7,405 nucleotides of DNA from Dehalococcoidales bacterium (GTDB taxonomy: Bacteria > Chloroflexota > Dehalococcoidia > Dehalococcoidales > UBA5627): contig JAQTVR010000056.1 in assembly GCA_028706995.1 (NCBI GenBank), positions 1 through 7,405 on the forward strand, read 5' to 3'. Every line of letters begins with the position of its first letter. The first letter of the stretch is position 1. Under the pieces are notes generated by a model. That model was not told the DNA's origin and made no database searches. It saw only the letters and a program-made list of their open reading frames with translations. Positions 4,823 to 7,405 of this stretch are shown one piece after another. Made by a program: the position numbers and the translations under genes.

Positions 4823-6784
4823 ATGTTAAAAATGAAGCAAAGGGCATCGAAAAAAGAGGGGAATACTTCAGAAGTATGGCAGGCGTGTACCATTCCGCAA
4901 CTGGTAAGATATAACGCCCTAAACTGGGGTGATTCCCCGGCTATGTATATGAAGAGGTTCGGCATTTGGCAGAGGTATAGCTGGACTGAATATTATGCAA
5001 CTATAAAAAACTTCTCGCTGGGTATGATATGCCTGGGGCTAAACCCCGGCGATGTTGCCTGTATCATCGGAGATAATGAACCTGAGTGGTTCTGGGGAGA
5101 GTTTGCCGTACAGGCGGCCGGTGGGGTAACTACGGGCATATTTGTCGATTCGGTTCCCTCCGAGGTGGAATATATAGCCAGGCATTCGGATGCCAGATTT
5201 GCTATAGTTAACGACCAGGAGCAGACCGACAAATTCCTGGAAATCCGTCTTAATCTCCCTTTGTTACAAAAGATAATCTACTGGGATCCCAAGGGTCTGA
5301 AGAATTACGACGACCCGATGCTTATATCTTTTACCGATGTTATAAAGCAGGGGAAGGAATACGATAAAGCTAACCCCGGTAAATTCGAAGAGAACGTGAC
5401 TAAAGGCAAGGCCGATGAACTGGCTTTTATTTATTACACCTCAGGTACCACCGGTTTACCTAAAGGTGCATGCCTGAGCCACCGCGCGCTGATAACCACT
5501 GCCAGGTCTTTTATCGACCGTTACCCTTTAACTGAAAAGGATAACCTGATATCGAATTTCCCAGCAGCCTGGGTGGGTGACAGCTATTTTGCCACTATTC
5601 CGCATCTTTTAACGCGAGCCAAATTGAATTTCCCCGAAGAACCTGAAACTATTGCCGAGGATACACGTGAAATCGGTCCTAACTTTGTAATATACGGTCC
5701 AAGGCAATGGGAAAGCCTGGTAAGCGATATCCAGATAAGAATGATAGATGCCCATCCGTTAAAGCGTTTTGTTTATAATCTTTTCATGCCGCTGGGATAC
5801 AAGATGGCGGATATGAAGCTGGCAGGAAAGACCCCTAATATATTCTGGAAAGGTCTCTACCAGGTAGCCTACTATGCATTATTCAGACCGCTTAAGGATA
5901 GACTGGGTTTAAGCCGTGTCAGGTTCGCCGTTACCGGAAGCTCGGTGCTCAGCCTGGATACTTTTCGCCTTATTCATGCTATTGGTATAGAGCTTAGGCA
6001 AAACTATGCCAGCACCGAAGCCGGTTATATTTCGTCTCATAGCAGTAAAGAGATTAGATTCGAAAGCGTGGGCAGGCCGGCATGCGGCACAGAGATTAGA
6101 ATAACTGATGAGGGCGAGCTTTTAGTACGAAGCGGTTGCATGTTCAGCGGTTATCATAAGAACCCTGAAAAGACCAGGGATGTTGTGAAAGATGGGTGGT
6201 GCCATACCGGGGATGCCGTAAACATAGATGACAGGGGACACCTGATATTCATGGACAGGCTGGAACATATGGGCCAACTGAAAACCGGGGTAAAATACGC
6301 TCCCCAGTATATAGAAGGGCGCTTGAGATTCAGTCCATATATTAAGGATGCAATGGTAATAGGCGGGAAGACACGTGATTATGTTTCCGCTATAGTCAAC
6401 ATGGATTTTGCTATGGTTGGCAAGTGGGCGGAACGCAACCGTATCCCCTATACCACATTTGTAGATTTATCCCAGAAAAAAGAGGTATCCGAGTTAGTTA
6501 AAAAGGACTTGGTCAGGGTTAACAGTTATCTCCCTGAAACGTCGAGGGTGCAAAAATTCGTTCTTTTACATAAAGAATTCGATGCCGATGAAGCCGAGCT
6601 TACCAGAACCCGGAAACTTCGAAGGGAATTCATGGAAGAACGCTACAAACAGCTTATCGAAGCCATGTACGACGATGGGAAAGAGATAAAAGTAGAAGCG
6701 CCGGTTACCTATAGAGACGGTAGAAGGGGTGTTGTAACCACCAGTATAAAAGTGAGAACAGTAGCCGAAGGAGATAGGAACTAA
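4823..6784 (+). CDS. AMP-forming long-chain-type acyl-CoA synthetase (liv-associated subfamily)
   Basis: This is an ANL-superfamily ligase: acid + ATP + CoA gives acyl-CoA + AMP + PPi, via an acyl-adenylate. At 653 aa it has the length of FadD15-like long-chain ligases. Motifs in order: the phosphate loop YYTSGTTGLPKG (204-215); YASTEAG (395-401); HTGD (461-464); the hinge region beginning at Asp478-Arg479 and continuing to KTGVKYAPQYIE; and the C-terminal catalytic lysine context ELTRTRKLRR, with Lys598. The AAWVGDSY and NFPEEPETIAEDTREIGP segments and the C-terminal tail after residue 620 resemble the subfamily encoded with branched-chain amino acid transporters. The real acid substrate (fatty, branched or aromatic) is not determinable. 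The start is ATG 4823; ATG 4832 (Met4) is possible, as neither has a strong ribosome site (AGGGG at 4801-4805 is rather far away). The gene is preceded by a terminator and overlaps livH by one base. Confidence 0.95.
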   Translation: MLKMKQRASKKEGNTSEVWQACTIPQLVRYNALNWGDSPAMYMKRFGIWQRYSWTEYYATIKNFSLGMICLGLNPGDVACIIGDNEPEWFWGEFAVQAAGGVTTGIFVDSVPSEVEYIARHSDARFAIVNDQEQTDKFLEIRLNLPLLQKIIYWDPKGLKNYDDPMLISFTDVIKQGKEYDKANPGKFEENVTKGKADELAFIYYTSGTTGLPKGACLSHRALITTARSFIDRYPLTEKDNLISNFPAAWVGDSYFATIPHLLTRAKLNFPEEPETIAEDTREIGPNFVIYGPRQWESLVSDIQIRMIDAHPLKRFVYNLFMPLGYKMADMKLAGKTPNIFWKGLYQVAYYALFRPLKDRLGLSRVRFAVTGSSVLSLDTFRLIHAIGIELRQNYASTEAGYISSHSSKEIRFESVGRPACGTEIRITDEGELLVRSGCMFSGYHKNPEKTRDVVKDGWCHTGDAVNIDDRGHLIFMDRLEHMGQLKTGVKYAPQYIEGRLRFSPYIKDAMVIGGKTRDYVSAIVNMDFAMVGKWAERNRIPYTTFVDLSQKKEVSELVKKDLVRVNSYLPETSRVQKFVLLHKEFDADEAELTRTRKLRREFMEERYKQLIEAMYDDGKEIKVEAPVTYRDGRRGVVTTSIKVRTVAEGDRN

Positions 6785-7405
6785 TGGCTGATTTGCTCCA
6801 ATATACTATCACCGGTATAACCGTAGGCATGGTATATTCCCTTATCGCTATGGGTTTTGTCCTGATATGGAAGTCCAGCGGCGTGGCCAACCTGGCGCTG
6901 GGGCAACTGGTATTGATATCCTCATGGATAACCTACGGTATACTGGTCCAGGCGGGTCTTCCTGCATGGATAGGCATTCCGCTGGTTATAATAATCGCAT
7001 TTGCCCTCGGCTGGATAATCGAGAGGTTCATACTGCGCCCGCTTATCGCCCAGCCGATACTCTCATTGATTACGGTGACGCTGGGTCTGGCTTACTTTAT
7101 AGAAGGCCTGGTTACCTTTATCTGGCCCTGGAGCGTCGATGCCCTGCCCCGCCTTTTCCCGCAACAGACCATTCATATCGGTACGGCTGTAGTTTCACAG
7201 GAGTACCTGTGGGCGGCGGCGATTTCACTGGCGCTGTTCACAGTCCTGTCCCTTTATTTTAAATACAGCCGCATGGGCATAGCCATGCGGGCTACCGCCG
7301 ACGACCAGATGGCGGTTCAGGCCTGCGGTATCCCGGTAACCAGAATATTCTCGCGCTCCTGGATGTTCGCCTGCGCCATGGCCGCCACAGGCGGTATACT
7401 CATGG
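6784..7405 (+). CDS. livH: Branched-chain amino acid ABC transporter permease, LivH type (first 207 residues)
   Basis: This is one of the two inner-membrane permeases of the LivHMGF-type importer, which takes up leucine, isoleucine and valine or related amino acids and carboxylates delivered by a periplasmic or lipid-anchored binding protein. The ATG (6784) overlaps the TAA of the acyl-CoA synthetase (TAATG), with AGGAG at 6769-6773 and AGG closer in, so translation is probably coupled. Visible are the N-terminal hydrophobic segment with GITVGMVYSLIAMGF (11-25), the signature SGVANLALGQL (32-42), several further membrane segments, and the cytoplasmic EAA-like loop GIAMRATADDQMAVQACGIP (165-184) that contacts the ATPase. 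The frame is open to the window edge and the remaining roughly 85-100 residues lie outside. livM, livG, livF and a binding-protein gene are expected downstream but are not in view. Substrate specificity is inferred; homologues linked to acyl-CoA ligases may carry other substrates. Confidence 0.95.
   Translation, partial: MADLLQYTITGITVGMVYSLIAMGFVLIWKSSGVANLALGQLVLISSWITYGILVQAGLPAWIGIPLVIIIAFALGWIIERFILRPLIAQPILSLITVTLGLAYFIEGLVTFIWPWSVDALPRLFPQQTIHIGTAVVSQEYLWAAAISLALFTVLSLYFKYSRMGIAMRATADDQMAVQACGIPVTRIFSRSWMFACAMAATGGILM

Noticed and set aside
4832..4834. ATG 4832 as the start of the acyl-CoA synthetase
   Set aside because: It is possible and would remove only three residues, but it has no better ribosome site than ATG 4823, so the upstream start was kept.
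3447..5232. Minus-strand open frames at 3447-3794, 3846-4187, 4723-4965 and 4993-5232
   Set aside because: They are opposite iorB, the thioesterase gene and the synthetase gene; the one at 4723-4965 crosses the terminator hairpin. Translations look like random shadow sequence.
6705..7262. Open frames at 6705-6890 (minus) and 6867-7262 (plus)
   Set aside because: The livH frame from 6784 is open to the edge and carries the family motifs; these are shadow frames of it and of the end of the synthetase gene.

Overview
The window looks like chromosomal DNA of an anaerobic, amino-acid-using bacterium. Moderate GC (about 40-45% in the left genes, rising to about 50-57% in livH), bacterial-type promoters and a ferredoxin-linked 2-oxoacid oxidoreductase together with a liv-linked acyl-CoA synthetase are the grounds. 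A Dehalococcoidia-like Chloroflexota or a syntrophic/deltaproteobacterial-type anaerobe would fit, but the lineage is a guess made without any database search. No mobile elements, CRISPR arrays, tRNAs or rRNAs were seen.

Layout. Positions 1-1494 (minus strand) hold the N-terminal 498 codons of an RND/MMPL-type exporter whose C-terminal part lies off the left edge. A 197-bp divergent intergenic region (1495-1691) carries a candidate promoter on each strand; the one for iorA places transcription initiation only a few bases before the ATG. Positions 1692-4551 (plus) form a tight operon: iorA and iorB (overlapping by 14 bp), then, after 12 bp, a hotdog-fold PaaI-type thioesterase. Positions 4552-4822 are a 271-bp non-coding stretch that holds, in order, a very good promoter, a foldable leader and a strong intrinsic terminator that ends only 27 bases before the next gene. 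Positions 4823-7405 hold a long-chain-type acyl-CoA synthetase followed, with a 1-base TAATG overlap, by a livH-type branched-chain amino acid ABC permease that runs off the right edge.

How the genes could work together (inference). IorAB decarboxylates arylpyruvates, made by transamination of aromatic amino acids, to aryl-acetyl-CoA while reducing ferredoxin. The thioesterase could release the arylacetate and recycle CoA. The LivH transporter could bring in amino acids or related carboxylates, and the acyl-CoA synthetase could activate an imported or recycled acid. This suggests an amino-acid/acyl-CoA catabolic neighbourhood, although the two operons are separated by a regulatory region.

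The least explained element is the promoter/leader/terminator unit at 4583-4795. It looks like a transcription-attenuation (possibly riboswitch-like) control region or an independent small RNA gene. A G-rich leader segment can pair with the 5' arm and loop of the terminator. I do not recognise it as a known RNA class.
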